Origin: Opisthocomus hoazin
Taxonomy: Eukaryota; Chordata; Aves; Opisthocomiformes; Opisthocomidae
Assembly: GCF_030867145.1 (NCBI RefSeq)
Contig: NC_134454.1
Span: 51,704,830 to 51,768,829, forward strand
Length of the DNA stretch: 64,000 nt
Direction of reading: 5' to 3'
Notes under the pieces: model-generated
Databases searched by the model: none
Seen by the model: only the letters and a program-made list of their open reading frames with translations
What the model was told of the DNA's origin: nothing
Shown: positions 1 through 12,900 of the stretch, one piece after another
How the letters are laid out: every line of letters begins with the position of its first letter
Position numbering within the stretch: position 1 is the stretch's first letter
Translations under genes and position numbers: made by a program

Positions 1-573
1 ACTGAGTTTCCCAGAGCTGCGTGCTGGGGCGCTGGCGTCCAGCCAGCAGCTGCTGGACAGCACCAGGCAGTCCCAGACTGGCCTCAGCAGTAGGCAGGAA
101 CTGGACTCGGGAATGCACAGATCAGAATCTGGGTCAGGATCTCAGGCAGGACAAGGGGCAAGGTCCTCTTCAGAAGCCGGCTGTAGATGAAGACAGCAAG
201 ACCCTCTTGTGATCCCCCAGCTTTAAACTGAGTGTGACGTGCATGGCATGGAATACTTTGCTGGTCAATGTTGGGTCACCTGTCCTGTCTACTCCTTCCC
301 GCAGGTACAACCCTTCATGACTCCTCACATGCGAGACCTAAGAAGTCTATCCGTGACCTTGGCTGCTACAGTAATAACAGGGGGCTTTTTCTGCATTCCT
401 TTCCTACCGTTAGCTCAGTGTAACTACAAACATTAGGTGTTATCAGCTTTGGAGCAGACACTGTCTGCAAAATATGCAGCCAGCTTCAGAAAAATGCAGT
501 TACTTAGAAGAACTTAGCTGTAAGGAAGATTCACTAAAAGAGAATCTGTCCTGTTTTAATCAAAACCAAGACA
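1..573 (-). mobile_element. Endogenous retrovirus LTR (minus orientation), cut by window edge
   Basis: Read on the minus strand, the element starts at 573 with TGTCTTGGTTTTGAT, a decayed form of the TGTCCTGG/TGTCTTGG start seen in bird ERV LTRs. It runs left through the stretch around 225-310 (GACGTGCATGGCATGGAATA, TTGGGTCACCTGTCC on the plus strand), which is a signature of a common avian LTR. The left end lies outside the window. Small open frames here (for example 21-212) are not coding. Recognition is from memory of the repeat type; the family is not named. Confidence 0.6.
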
Positions 574-930
574 CTGCCTCAGCACAGTCTTCTCCACAGG
601 CTGCAGGGGAAACCCTACTCCAGAGCCTGGAGTACCTCCTACCCCTCTTTCTTCACTGACCTTGATGTCTGCAAGGCTGCTTCTCTCACATATTTTCTCT
701 CCTCTCTCTCTGGCTGCTGCTCCACAGCAGGTTTTTTCCCCCGCTTAAATATGTTATCACAGAGATGCTTCCACTGTCACTGACGGGCTCAGCCTTGGCC
801 AGCAATGAGTCCATCTTGGAGCCAGCTGGCACTGACTCTATCAGACAAGGTGGAAGTTTCTAGAGACTTCTCACAGAAGCCAGTCCTGTAACATCCCAGC
901 ATCAACACTTTACTATACAAACCCAATACA
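574..930 (-). mobile_element. Second LTR-type repeat, apparently interrupted by the 1-573 LTR
   Basis: On the minus strand this begins at 930 with TGTATTGGGTTTG and continues through segments typical of a widespread bird ERV repeat. On the plus strand these include CAGCCTTGGCCAGCAATGAG near 790-810, TTCTCACAGAAGCCA near 870 and TTCACTGACCTTGATGTCTG near 652-671. It stops abruptly at 574, where the other LTR begins. This suggests that the 1-573 LTR inserted into an older copy. It is an LTR or LTR-adjacent segment; I cannot tell which. Confidence 0.5.
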
Positions 931-2062
931 CAGAGCAACATTAGTGGGGTTTCAAAAGATGAGATACTACGAGAGCAGAGCACGAGAGACAATTATAATT
1001 AGGAAGTTCGTTGCCAAAATCTATTGTTGAGTTTTAACTGGAAGATCAAAGTAAGAACAGAATGGGTGATATGACCAAGAAAGAAGGAACAAGTTTCCAA
1101 TTACTTTTGTGCTTTATTGCACCAGCAAACAGATAATGATACATATATGCGCTGGGACCCTGATCACCACTAACAGTAGCCTACAATGTTTATTCCTTAG
1201 CTATACAACATTTGTTTTTCAGCTTTTCTGGCAATTATTAATTCACCTTTGTTGGTTAGAAAGAAATTATAATAGATGGCATAACAGGTGTTTCTTATCC
1301 AAAGTTGAAGGTAAATTCAGGTCTAAAAGGAGAAGAGATACACTGAACCTCCCAGATAATTGATTGTCATAATTGGAAGCTTCCTTCTGATCCATGATAC
1401 ACATGAGTAACCTGACACTTGCGTTGAACTCCAAGATATGTATTACTGTACTTCAAACATTTGTTACATGTGAAGGATTCATAAGGAGGCAACTAAGCAA
1501 GATGATTATGATGTATCCTGCCTTCTCAATAGGGCTAACAATGAAAGCTTCTTTGAGGGGCTCGGTTACCTTCTCAGGGAAATGCCAGGGGAATCTTAAT
1601 GGCCATTAAGAGTCCCAGATGCAATGCAAAAGTTAGTCTAATGTATTGGCCCTAGTAAAGTGCCTCTTCCCATCACAGCAGAATTGGCTGTTACTGTTAT
1701 ACATGGATTATGTCTATTTTTCCCCTCCTTTACAAAATTTAAGACTTTGATGATCTCATCAAGGGAAATGATGATAGATACAGAGGTCCATGATTAAATT
1801 TGCTCAGCAGCAATCTGTAAATAACCTGCAGCATACCATTTCCATTTTTTTGTTTCATTCTGTAACCTGCAGTGAGTGTTGACTTCCAAGTGCTGTTCAG
1901 CAAAATGGAAAAGTACACAGCTGACTGATTGGTCCTCGTACTCTGAAATGAAAAATGATGAGCAGAAAGTCATCACAGGAAACCCCAGAAAAGAAACCAA
2001 TTTCAAACCAGTGAGTGTCCCCTACATTTTCACCTGACTACTGCAAATAGCTTTTGTGCTGT

Positions 2063-2138
2063 GCCTTGTCCTCATCATAGGTCAATAAGGAAAACTGCCT
2101 TGTCCTCATCATAGGTCAATAAGGACAACTGCCTTGTA
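2063..2138. repeat. 34-bp tandem duplication, about 2.2 copies
   Basis: The unit begins GCCTTGTCCTCATCATAGGT at 2063 and repeats at 2097. A third partial copy (GCCTTGTA) starts at 2131. The two full copies differ at only about one position, so the duplication is probably recent. Confidence 0.9.
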
Positions 2139-3833
2139 TTTAAGAGAAAGCTGATTGTTAAACTCCGTGATCTCTGCAGAGTGAGGAGGCACACCAAAAT
2201 GACTGTCCGTTCATGGGTGATTAGAGTCAATAACACTAGAGCCTTGTGTTGCTTCATCTGTCTTTTTCTCATCCATAAACCGAGCAGAGTTTTGCACAGA
2301 GATTTCACAGAACAGAGAGAGTGGGGCTTCTGCTGAACCCCCCTGTTTTATCTATCAGACCTCACTGTTGACAGAGGACTGTTATTCTAAGATGTGTAAC
2401 AACCTTGGCAACAGTGGCATAATCTAGGGACACCTCAGATTAAAGCAACTCTGTAAAGATCTCCATCTAGGTGTTTCCAGACCACATGCTTGTTTATTTT
2501 CTAAGACATCATCGTTCTTCCCAGGACTGAAGAGCTGCTTCTGCTCAGTGGAGCCTGGAAGAAGGAAATGCGTGGAGATCTTTCTCACCAGCCTCTGGCA
2601 GTTTTTCATTTCTCTGATCTTTGTGCATTTGTATTCATGGAATTTGTTATTGTTGCTTAACTTCTCAGAGAATCATTGGATTGAAGCACCTCTCTTCATT
2701 TCTCTAACTAATGCCATTTGACCTGCTATACAGTTTAATCCAGCCTCCACTTTTGAATGGATTTTCTCACAAGTGGCAATCTCTAACAGGGTCACTTTGA
2801 GAGGCAACCCCATTGCATGTTACCTTGCACCATAATGAGGGCAATTTCAAAAGGCATTCAATCAAAAGAAAGGGTGTTTTCTGCAAGAGGCTTGTGTCCT
2901 AGGTTGTCGCTTGTCCTTATGGGTGGCTGAAGCTATTGAAACATCTCAGTCTATATCTTGTAATTGTGTTAGTTTTGTGTTTCACTGTGGCAGAAGTTGC
3001 AGCACTCCGAGGGTACTCCTAGCAGCCACCAGGAATTTTGCAAGTTTAATGGGAGCTGAACTGCCCTTCAGGAATATGGGACGATTCCCGCTTTCTCAGG
3101 CAGGCCTTTTCAGAAGATTTCAATTTACTTGACCTCTGAGACATGAACAGATAAGAAGGGATGGATAAAGAAGGAAAGCAGGGAAGCTGTCAGTGTAGAA
3201 TTCGTATTAGTCTGTTTTTCCAGTTAGTGGGAGGCTGTGATTTGCACTGTATATGAGAGATTAGAATTTTTCCTCCACTGTAACACCTTGGCTGTAGATT
3301 TGTTAATCAACAGTCCTTTGACATGCCTGCCATAACACCTTGCATTTTTTCACTGTCTCTGACTTTCATCCTCTCTTTTTCTCATTTAAAGCTCACAAAG
3401 TGGCTGGATTGATAGTCTTTGAAACTCGCTGCCCATGGAAAAGTTGCAGCACGGGTGGCTGCAGTGTCTCCCTTCCATACGAGTAGCAACACCACTTTTG
3501 AGGGAATTTTCTTGCTGCTTAGTCTCAGCCTCGCTACAAGGAAACCACACCCTACACAAGGACAGACCATTTCTTCTCCAAAAACGGAGTGTGAGAACTC
3601 TCTGTAGGAGCTGCCAAAAAGGGTACCAAGTTTTATTAACAATGTCGTGATGTTACCGTTCAGCTATAGTGAACCTCATGGAGAACAGCAGCATATGTTC
3701 GGTTATTTTGTTTCAAAATGCAAAATAAATGGGAGTAGAAGCATTTTATTCATTTTAGCTGCTTCATACTGGAATCATAAAAAAAAGCAAAGACATGATC
3801 TGTTGATTTAATTAAATAGACGGTTGCTACAGT

Positions 3834-3900
3834 AAAAAAAACAGCACAAAATCCAAAACCAAAATAAAAAAAAAACACCGAACAAAAACACCACCAAAAC
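3834..3900. repeat. A-rich low-complexity stretch
   Basis: Long A runs are broken by CA and CC, with almost no T or G between 3834 and 3900. No element end was identified next to it, so it is called simple low-complexity DNA rather than a retroposon tail. Confidence 0.7.
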
Positions 3901-4768
3901 AGCTTAATTTTAAATAGGCAGTAATACTGTAAAATATCTGACTGTCTCAGTGAGTCTTAAGTAACCAAACTTTCTTTCAGTTTTACTGTTTATTTCTACT
4001 TACTTGGTTTCCCACGCAGAAAAACAAAAGTCACGGTAGAGAGTACTTGGCGAGGAACACCTCATCTGTAGCTGCTAAGTCACTTTCCTATGCTTGTCAC
4101 AGAATCATAACATACTTTTTAGTGATTTTTAGACTAAATGAGGGCCACTGGACCTCCATGTTCCCATCACCATCTATTTCAGAGGACAAATAGTTATGGA
4201 AAGTGGGATATATTTCCTTGAGGAAGTGCAGAACTGCATACATAGTAAAATAAGGCTGCACTTTCAAGCTTTTATTTGTGATTAGGAATGTTAGGAAGAT
4301 TGTTTTTATCTACCTTATGATTTCTAATACAAAATAAAATTCTTATGGCATTGATGAAAAAGAAGAAATGAAACTCTGGTATGTATGTTTTTTATCCAAC
4401 TAATCCTAATTCCCCACAGAAAATAACACAGAATTTATCAGCTAAGTTTGTCCTTTACGCTCACTAAATATGATAACACTGGCGAGAAAATAAATCGAGC
4501 TAATCAATACATAATGGTTCTGAAGATGTGCACTTAAATCTGAGTATGTTAGGAAATCTTTTTAAGGATGTTTAAAAAAAAGAATGAATAAAATATATTT
4601 TGGGACATGATAAGCAAGTGAATTTCTCAGGCATCTAGGTAGTTCAGCACTAATAACAAAAATAATTAGTAATTTCATGGCCGTATCACATTCCTTGTAG
4701 TTACTGCATACCTTCTACTTGTTTCATTTATGCCAAAGAGCACACTTTTTCTTTCACTCCATAATGAA

Positions 4769-5278
4769 TAGAATCATAGAATTGTTTAGGCTGGAAAAGA
4801 TCTTTAAGATCATCAAGCCCAACAGTAAACCTAGCACTGCCAAGTCTACCACTAAACCACATCCCTAAGCACCACTTTTACACATCTTCTAAATACCTCC
4901 AGGGATGGTCACTCAACCACTTCCCTGGACAACCTGTTCCAATGTTTGACAACCCTTTCGGTGAAGAAATTTTTTCCTAATATCCAATCTAAACGTCCCC
5001 TAGCACAACTTGAGGCCATTTGCTCTCTTCCTATCACTAGTTACTTGGGAAAAGAGACCAACATCACCTTGCTACAGCCTCCTTCCAGGTAGTTGTAGAG
5101 AGCAGTAAGGTCTCCCCTCAGCCTCCTTTTCTCCAGGCTAAACAACTCCAGTTCCCCCGCCCTTCCTCATAAGACTTGTCCTCCAGATCCTTCACAGATT
5201 TTGTTGCCTTTTTTTGGACACACTCCAGCACCACTATGCCTTTCTTGTAGTGTGGGGTGCAAAACTGAACACAGGAGG
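4769..5278 (-). mobile_element. CR1 LINE, 5'-truncated 3' end (minus)
   Basis: The left end carries the reverse complement of the CR1 3' terminus (GAATCATAGAAT, then GATCATCAAGCCCAAC at 4809-4824). Sequence antisense to the 3' UTR and the C-terminal part of the CR1 reverse-transcriptase ORF follows. On the minus strand a translation at about 5140-5280 still shows CR1-type residues (VQFCTPHYKKG, VLECVQKKATK). The copy is about 510 bp, cut at its 5' side as is usual for CR1, and carries many substitutions and indels, so it is old. Confidence 0.93.
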
Positions 5279-5699
5279 TAGATACACAGAATGACAGTTG
5301 CAGAGGAAGGTGCCCATCCTTACACAAATACTGGAAAAGAATAACATATAATAAGAATAATTCTAGAGATACAGGGCTCACATGCCTTCTTCTAGCACTA
5401 AGAAAGCTGACAGCAGTAGATTCAATCCAACAGGTTTCAGTTGTCAGCAGCATTGTAGCATAGGTTACAATGAGGTAAAGAAAAAACAATGAAGTACTGA
5501 ATTCGTCTCTCTCTTACAAACTTTAGTGCAGACTAGAAGCAACATAATCATCCGTTATGAAAGGATACGAGGCCATGGACAAAAGCTGCATCAAGGGAAA
5601 TTCTGATTAGATACAAAAAAAAAAAATCACAGTAAAAATGGTAAAACATCAGAACAGGTCGTTCAAAGCAGCTGAGGAATATCTTTGGAGATAGTCCAA
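5279..5699. other. Short non-coding gap between two CR1 pieces
   Basis: About 420 bp. The minus-strand open run that enters from the CR1 continues to 5489 by chance. Nothing else was recognised. Confidence 0.5.
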
Positions 5700-5805
5700 A
5701 TCAGACTGAACAACTGGAGCAACCTGAATTGACCTCAAAGTTGGTTTTCCTTTGAGCAGAAGATCAGACCAGATGACCTCGTGTATTCCATAATTTTGTG
5801 ATTGG
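5700..5805 (+). mobile_element. CR1-like 3'-tail remnant (plus)
   Basis: The stretch around 5735-5803 (AGTTGGTTTTCCTTTGAGCA, CAGACCAGATGACCTCG, then ATTCCATAATTTTGTGATTG) matches the pattern of a CR1 3' UTR. That pattern is a hairpin region, then 'AGATGACCT', then the ATTCTGTGATT tail. It is strongly diverged and only about 100 bp survive. Confidence 0.6.
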
Positions 5806-6723
5806 AAAAACTATGCAGTCTTGGGTGTCTTGATAACAGGGAAGCACCTGGTACACCCAAATAATTAGTGTCCCACTGAAAATACTCTTATGTTTCCAAT
5901 GTTTCAGAAAAAGGCCAGAGGTTTATTAAACAAGTTCAAGTAACCAGGCACTCAAAGATAATTTAAATGCAATCTGAAGATCACCATAGACAGACCAACT
6001 GACTGAATAGTGCTTCTTGAGAAACTGATATGCAAGCTAAATTATTCCTCACCCTTCCTTTAGGCATAAATATGAATGTCTAGCCTCCAGCAAAGGTACA
6101 GGAATGATGAAAACCAAGCTGCACAGCATATCCACCAAAGGCCTAGGATAGAGGTGCAGACTCATGATCCAAGAAAGATTAACTGTGACAAGTTCCCACA
6201 GTGCCTAAGCTCTCACACATAGCTCTCTGACCTGTTTATAAGGAACTCTGGAAGGAGGCTGGAAAGCTCAGTACCAAATGATTTCAGTCAACGGTAGTTT
6301 AAACCATGCTGAGGAGATGTTGAAATACTATCTGAAATGGCCCATTTTGCTGCTTCTCCTTCACAGGCACCCATGGGAGGCAGCAGGTTAGCACCCATAC
6401 AGTTTCATAGCGAGATCCATCGGACACTAGCTCAGATCAGAAAAGACCACACATCTCTGAACAAAAGGCTTCTATTTTCAGCAAAAACTTGACTTACCTA
6501 TTCAGAACTGGCAGTCCTTACAGGAACCATCAAGAGCAATGGGGTGACACTTTCCCATCCCACAGAATGTTATGCCCAAGAACACAGGATGGTCTGTATG
6601 GATAAATGGATAAACACAAGTGTCCATCTAAGCAAATACATGACACACAGAGGACCAGCATTCTCTGAAATAATTTTTTTCACCCCTTCGTCTTTGGTGG
6701 TTTTTGAGGGGACATTTCTGCTT

Positions 6724-6921
6724 TCACCTGGCTAGTAATATTGTAACAGCCATGGTAACCACAACAGAGACTGCACATCCCAGAATTTGCAGGGTTTCGT
6801 CACCCTGGGAATCATCCACACGAATAGTCAGCATGAATTTGGTCTCAGAGCTCGATGTATTAACATAGAATAACCTGTCAGTTACTTGCATTGGGTGAGA
6901 TTTTCTTTTACAAACTTCTAC
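6724..6921 (-). CDS. Possible 3'-terminal exon ending in a membrane segment (unrecognised)
   Basis: The minus strand is open for 65 codons from an AG at 6922-6923 (acceptor-like, preceded by CCTTTTTACAAAATAG) to a TGA at 6724-6726. The middle part (DRLFYVNTSSSETKFMLTIR) looks like an extracellular beta-strand-rich segment. It is followed by an acidic linker (VDDSQGDE) and a hydrophobic 19-residue stretch (ILGCAVSVVVTMAVTILLA), then A/R and stop. This would fit a GPI signal or a single-pass protein with almost no tail. I do not recognise a family. The polypyrimidine tract is weak, no AATAAA is close downstream and no second exon was found. It may be chance or a relic. Confidence 0.2.
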   Translation of the reverse strand, partial: VEVCKRKSHPMQVTDRLFYVNTSSSETKFMLTIRVDDSQGDETLQILGCAVSVVVTMAVTILLAR

Positions 6922-9900
6922 CTATTTTGTAAAAAGGCACCACTTATATAGGACTCTTATTCCCAAAGGCCTTGCATTGTTCTTGGTGAATATTTACATG
7001 TACGTATAACACACATATATACATCTATGTGTTACATATTGCTATACCAAAGCACTGCAGCTCAGGGGTTAAATGTGCCTATGGAGAAGAAAGATGCAGC
7101 AGCTGCTTTCAGTCTGTGCTCAAGACTAGTGTTAGAATTTGTCTCCCTGTTCTCTTCTCTCTCCCTGTGCACAGCTGTGTGAAAGCAGTCCTATTTAGCT
7201 ATCAATGACTGTTTCTGCAATGGTATTTCCAGGTAGCGGCATCATTCCCATTGCCATCATCATCCTGGGAGTCACAAGGAGTTTTCATATGACACTTGTT
7301 CGTTGATAAGATAGGAGGTCTGTAAATGTCAAAAGCAGGCTTTTGTCCTAGGTTGTCTCACAATCAGGTTTCATGCTCTACACCAGAACCACTTTCCTTA
7401 GCAAGGAATAAAGCAATAAAGTGTGATCTCTATTCTTAATTACTCAATATATGTGCTGACTTCCTTGTGGGTGTTTGCTGCATTTCAAGCTAACTTCCTG
7501 GAGCTCTTAATAGCTGCTGTAGATGCCTGTTAGCACTGAGAGTATTCTCATATACTGAGCATATGCAGTCCTGGGTACTTTTAGAGTACAGATATTCTTT
7601 CACACTGTACTGTTAAATTTTTTGTCCATAATGATATTGTATGTATTGACCTAGACATAGTGACACAAGCTACTCAGCTTTCTCTGACACCTTCCTGCCC
7701 TTTTGACAGTCTTAGCTGTAACTGCTGCTGGCAGAGTTTATTTATTCACTTCTTATCAAAGGTGGCAATCAGAGTAAAGGCAGTTAGCAGTGGTTATTTG
7801 ATTTTGTTTTCTCAATGGAGGAATAACATTCTGAGTGTCCTTTTCCTGCTGCCTTCCCACCTTTTATTGAAGGTAGTTTTCCTTCAACAGTAAATAGAAA
7901 ATATGATAACAGAATAGTAGAAATAGAAAAAAAAATGTTGTCGTATTTGTCATTTTTAGCAAAAGAAATAGTGTCTGCAACCGAAAGTAGATGTTTTACT
8001 ACTGCCTTCCCTTTCTCAGCCTCTTTTTGTGAACTGCAATATCCACAATCCTGTAGCATAAGTATTTAGAGTCAGGTGATAGCAAAGCTAAGACCAGATG
8101 ACCTAACACTTCTTTTCCATCAGTACATCCAGCAAAAATTAAGGAAACAAGACGGAGTGAAAAGCAGAGTGCTGGGAAAGGCAGCTACTCTTCCAGTACT
8201 ACCACATGAAAAAAAGTGGTATTATCAACAGCCATCAGTACAGGATTACTGGTTATATTTTCAGTTTGGATGTGCCACTGCAGCTTCTTACCACAGTAGA
8301 GACAGCATTCAGATGTATCTGCCAGGAGACAGCAGGCTGGTGGCAATTACATGCCTAATATGCTCTCCTCATCCACCCTGAATATTTGCTGTCTTTCTGT
8401 CTTTTGTAATAGCATATGGTGGAGATGGCCCACTGCCTTACATTCTGTTAGTGCCTTAAAACTCACCAAAGACTGTGTATATAAGAAGGGATTTTCCTTC
8501 AAAACATTGCAAAGGATTACAAGCTAGAAACCCAGATGCAATGTCTGGCTTTATGATAGTCTGGATTTAACAATTAAATAACTCCACCTATACGAACGTG
8601 ATTCACAGAGACAATAAAACATTTCTTACCCCAGGACAGTTAATTGAACTAACATTGAAATTTCATCCCACAGAGCCTTTTGTCTGTCTTGCACTCAGGA
8701 GGAAATCAGACACTGTGGATAAGCTGCCCTAAAACACTGTCTAAATTACGAAGTTATTTTAGGAGTAAATCATGGACGTTTCACAAGGTAAGCACAATAA
8801 AATCCTGCACTAAAAATGGTCATATTTGAAATGCATTATGGGATCATTAAAACAGCTCAACAGTTACCTGGCACTTGAAAATACAAAGTCAATTATACTG
8901 GCTGTATTTCTATCTTCTTCAATAGCCCCCCACTCAGAGATGAGTGGTTCCCAGTCCTGTGAAAATACTTTGTCTTCTTTTTTGAGAAGACACGAGACAA
9001 ATAGATTTTTTAGGATGAACACCATTTTCCTTTCTTCACTCCCTTTCTTTTGGAACAGCTGGCCACAAGGAAACTATTTGCAGAAGGGCTCTCATCTCAC
9101 AGTGGGAGGCAGAGTGCCTATTTTCTCCACTACAGAGCTGAGTTGTGGTACTGCCTAAACCTCTTTGGTCGTCTTCAGCTGAAGTAGCACTGCAGGCACA
9201 GATACAGAAGTCCAATCATCTTTTCCTCCCCTAGCACAAGACAGGACTTCAAAATCTTACTGACCTCATTCAAAATGTATTTTGAATTTTTTTAATAGCT
9301 CATTTCATCTTCAGAAGCAAACCACTCCCAATATTTCTTGTCAAATTATGCACCTACGTAACGAACTAATGAGCACAGGTTGATTAGCAATCTTGCAGCA
9401 TGGACCTCTCTCCCCCAGCATTTCTCTAGTAGAATTACATGCACAAATGACTGCAAACTCAATGTCTAAAAGCTGATTGCAGCCCTCTATTTATAACTTC
9501 ATATGTATTAAAATTATTCACTAGCAACCAAAAAAGCTGTAGGTCTACCACTGATAGTCACTGGCAGCTCCACGCCAAAAGCAAGAAATTGCTGTACCCC
9601 TTGACAGATGTAATGTTTGATTTTATGACTTCAATTAACCAGCCCTAGAAATAAAGGGATTTCCTGTACTTTCACCATCCTGTACTTTTATATTATCTGC
9701 ATAAACCCCCAGTTTTCTTCTGGCTTGCATCATAGTTATTTGATCTTCCTTTCCACTTTCCAAGTTTTATTATTATTGCCTAAAATTAGCTTTATTCAAG
9801 TGTTAGATCTAAGAATACTTACGTACTCCTGATATCAGTCTAGCTGTTTTCTAAGGAAAGCTAAGGTTAGAAGAAGTAACAGCCCACTAAGTGGAGTCAA

Positions 9901-12900
9901 AAGGACTTTTCACAGCCAGATTCCTCTCTCTATACCTCCACTTCTCAGGTCAACACAGAAACAAGATAGTAGCAAGAATTAAAGCTCTTCTCATAGTCCC
10001 TTTCTTAACAGCATAATTGTCTTCAGCTGAGCCCAGCCACATTTCCAAGGGCAAGGAAACTCCACTAATTATTTTACTCTGGGTTTCAGTGTTAACCCTT
10101 GACAGGTAAGTCTAGAAAATTTCTGATCTATTTGTATTTGCAGCTTGGGCCCAATTTACTTTATACTGTGAGTATTCACAGCACAGAAAATATCAAGACC
10201 TGCCCTGTTCTGTCACCCAAGAAATGAAAAAAAAATACCAGAATAAAGTGACATAATGTTCTTTTAGCCTGGAAAACTCCCCTGATATATTCTCATGAAG
10301 CATTGTAAGATACAAGGTAGTTTTTCTGGCAGCCACGTATGTCAATACTGAAATAAGGAGTTAAAGGAACAGAGACTACACTTAAAGGTCGCCCAAAGAT
10401 TAATACTATGACAGTAGGATAACAAGTTGTGGTTTTACGATGTCTGAATTAAAAAAAAATCAAAAGCTACTAACTTCTGTGCTGTGGAGACTGTGCATTA
10501 TAACTAGTGTGCTGATAATACTATTTAAAATGTCCTCACAATGCCACTGCAGAGTAAATCATAATTTCTGTATGATAGGTGGAAAACAATGAGGATATGG
10601 TATAACATAATTTTTTGAAATAATCCTTTATTTGGAAAGGCATTAATTTGATATTCTCTGAGAAATGGTGTTCTCTCATGAGTTGTACACTCATATCTCT
10701 AGCAGAACTCAAAAATCAGTCCAACTTTTTTGTCAAATATTTTCTCAGGGCCAAGCACGAGGTACATTACTGTATTCAAGTTTTTGCAAGTTACGCCTTA
10801 TTCTTTGTCACTACTGTCTGGACAAGAGCACTATGTATTTTACTCCTGAGGACAGATCAACTTCTTCTCATAACAGTTTTTACATAAGCTATACTAGTTT
10901 GTGCTCCTCATGCCACAAGTGTGTGTGATCGCTTCTCAGAAACTGGCCCCATAGTTCACTGAGGTAAGTTACCATTCAGCTCTTTAATCTGCATACTTCC
11001 ACTTGGCTGTATTTTCAAACTAAAAAACTGATCTGACTGTGAAAACCCTGTGTTTCAAAGATGCAGAAGGGCCCACATAATTCCCTGAGTATGGATCAAG
11101 ATCTGCAGGCAGGTTACCAACATGGATTTTTAGTTTAAAAGCTATACACAAGTTTTTTAGAGATCCTTTACAGATTGTAAGGCTAGAGTCACTTACTGAA
11201 TATTTATTTGATGTATGTGTGAATGGTAATACGCCACATAACAGCCTAACAGTGATTGTAAATTTGACTGTGCACTTGTCAACCGCTAGAGATGTCATAG
11301 AAATGTATTGGATTTTTTTGTGTACCAATTATTGTTACATTTTTTCCTCTGAACAACATTTCCAATGCCATGATTCTCTGTGCTCTCGCCCTGTGTTTCG
11401 CAACAGTATGTAATTAACTCAGTGAAAAATGTTTAAAAGCTCTGCTCTGTAATTATCTTCATCCTTGTAGCCTTTTAAAAGAAGTCTTCTACTTATCTCC
11501 CAGGGCCTGAGCATCACATTGGTAAAAATGCGTTGGCCTGTCACACAGAGGAGTTAACTCCGTATATCCAGCAAATATAGTTTGGAGACTGTGGTAGATG
11601 TAAATCTCCAAGAAAACAGGATTCAAAAACTATAATTCTAGCTCAAGTTGCACTTGACAAAAAATTTCAAGTTAGGATTTAGTATGGAGGGAAATAAAGA
11701 TGCTTTTCATCACTCTCTGTATTAATACAGAAATGAGAAGTTGAGACCATTTCCAGCTTGAGTTTTAGGTGTCTGCAAAAGAGATGTCAAAAATCAGTTG
11801 CAGCTCTTCTTTTTATTTTTTGAGAAACATACATCCCAAATATCTTAGTCTTTGAATGCATGTTATGGTATTTTTAAAGCCCCGTGGATAGCCTGAATTT
11901 CTTACTTCAAATTAACATCATATAACAAAAGCATGTCTGTAAATATTCCTAAATTACCTGTCAGAAGTTTTGAAAGGCACTGTTCAGGTTCTAAACAAAC
12001 ACTCCATTCTGCTGATGTTTAGAATGGTTTCTCCCAATTTCAGTCATGTTTTCACTAGATTTTGCACATAGGGTGGGAAATAATAGTACAGTACCATTTA
12101 ATTGAATTGCCATTATGACAGGCTTTACAATGAGCCATTTAAGGCACAACACTTTATAGATTGCTATTAAAATGAATTAAGTTATTTGATTATGTATCTC
12201 CACATGAAAATGTACATGTACTGAAACACATGTTTATATACACTTGCATGGATGTAAATATATACACTGTGGAAACACATATCTGGACAAAGGAGACACA
12301 GCCACTGCAAAATTAAGTTTTAAAATCCTGCCTTATAATATTGCCAGAGTCCCAGGTAGCAATGCCATTTTCTGTAATAGCTTTTTTCCTGTTTTTTCTG
12401 TTTCCCTGTCCTTTCTTAAAGGATGAGTAAGGGGACTGTGGGATACGTGCACCGTAACTGCCACACATGGTAAAATCGATGTTTAAGGCTCTTTGTACAG
12501 CTACACCTGACTCTAACAACTCCAGCCTTTTCTTTCATCAGTCTTTCCATCTTTGGCAATTGTCTGCATGCCTCAGTGCCTTGACTTGTGTGGTTATTTG
12601 AGAACCTCTGGTTCTGCCTAAAAGCAGAAGGACTAAGTTCCTTGAGTTGTGCTGGCCATGGCAGCACTGAAAGACTGGCAGATATAACTGCTGTCATTTC
12701 ACCCACGAAAACATTTCAGTTAGTCAAAGCAGAAGCTTCAAAAGAGTGCAAATCGCGATCGTATATGTTCTTCCTCCTCTGCTGAACAGCATCTCTGAAG
12801 AATCACCTGTGTCTCTGGGATGTCTCTCAGCAAACTCACTTGCAATATTTGAAATATCCAGATACTCATAAATGGCAAGACATGAGTCTTCTACCATACA

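Larger units (their letters stand above)
931..4768. other. Non-coding stretch
   Basis: About 3.8 kb of mixed-composition DNA with no open frame above about 86 codons. The pairs of frames at 3382-3650 overlap on both strands and look like chance. It holds one short tandem duplication (2063-2138) and an A-rich stretch (3834-3900), both listed separately. No gene or repeat family was otherwise recognised. Confidence 0.6.

Noticed and set aside
7233..7304. Possible short exon after TATTTCCAG with a hydrophobic translation (GSGIIPIAIIILGV)
   Set aside because: Only 23 codons, no upstream exon, no family recognised, and stop soon after. Too weak to list as a gene.
8060..8110. CCAGATGACCT word resembling a CR1 3' end
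   Set aside because: The tail repeat and the other parts of the CR1 3' UTR are missing; about 11 matching bases can occur by chance.
10144..10167. 24-base microexon candidate (TTTGTATTTGCAG ... GTGAGT)
   Set aside because: Both splice sites look good, but a 24-base match with no neighbouring exon is expected by chance in this much sequence.
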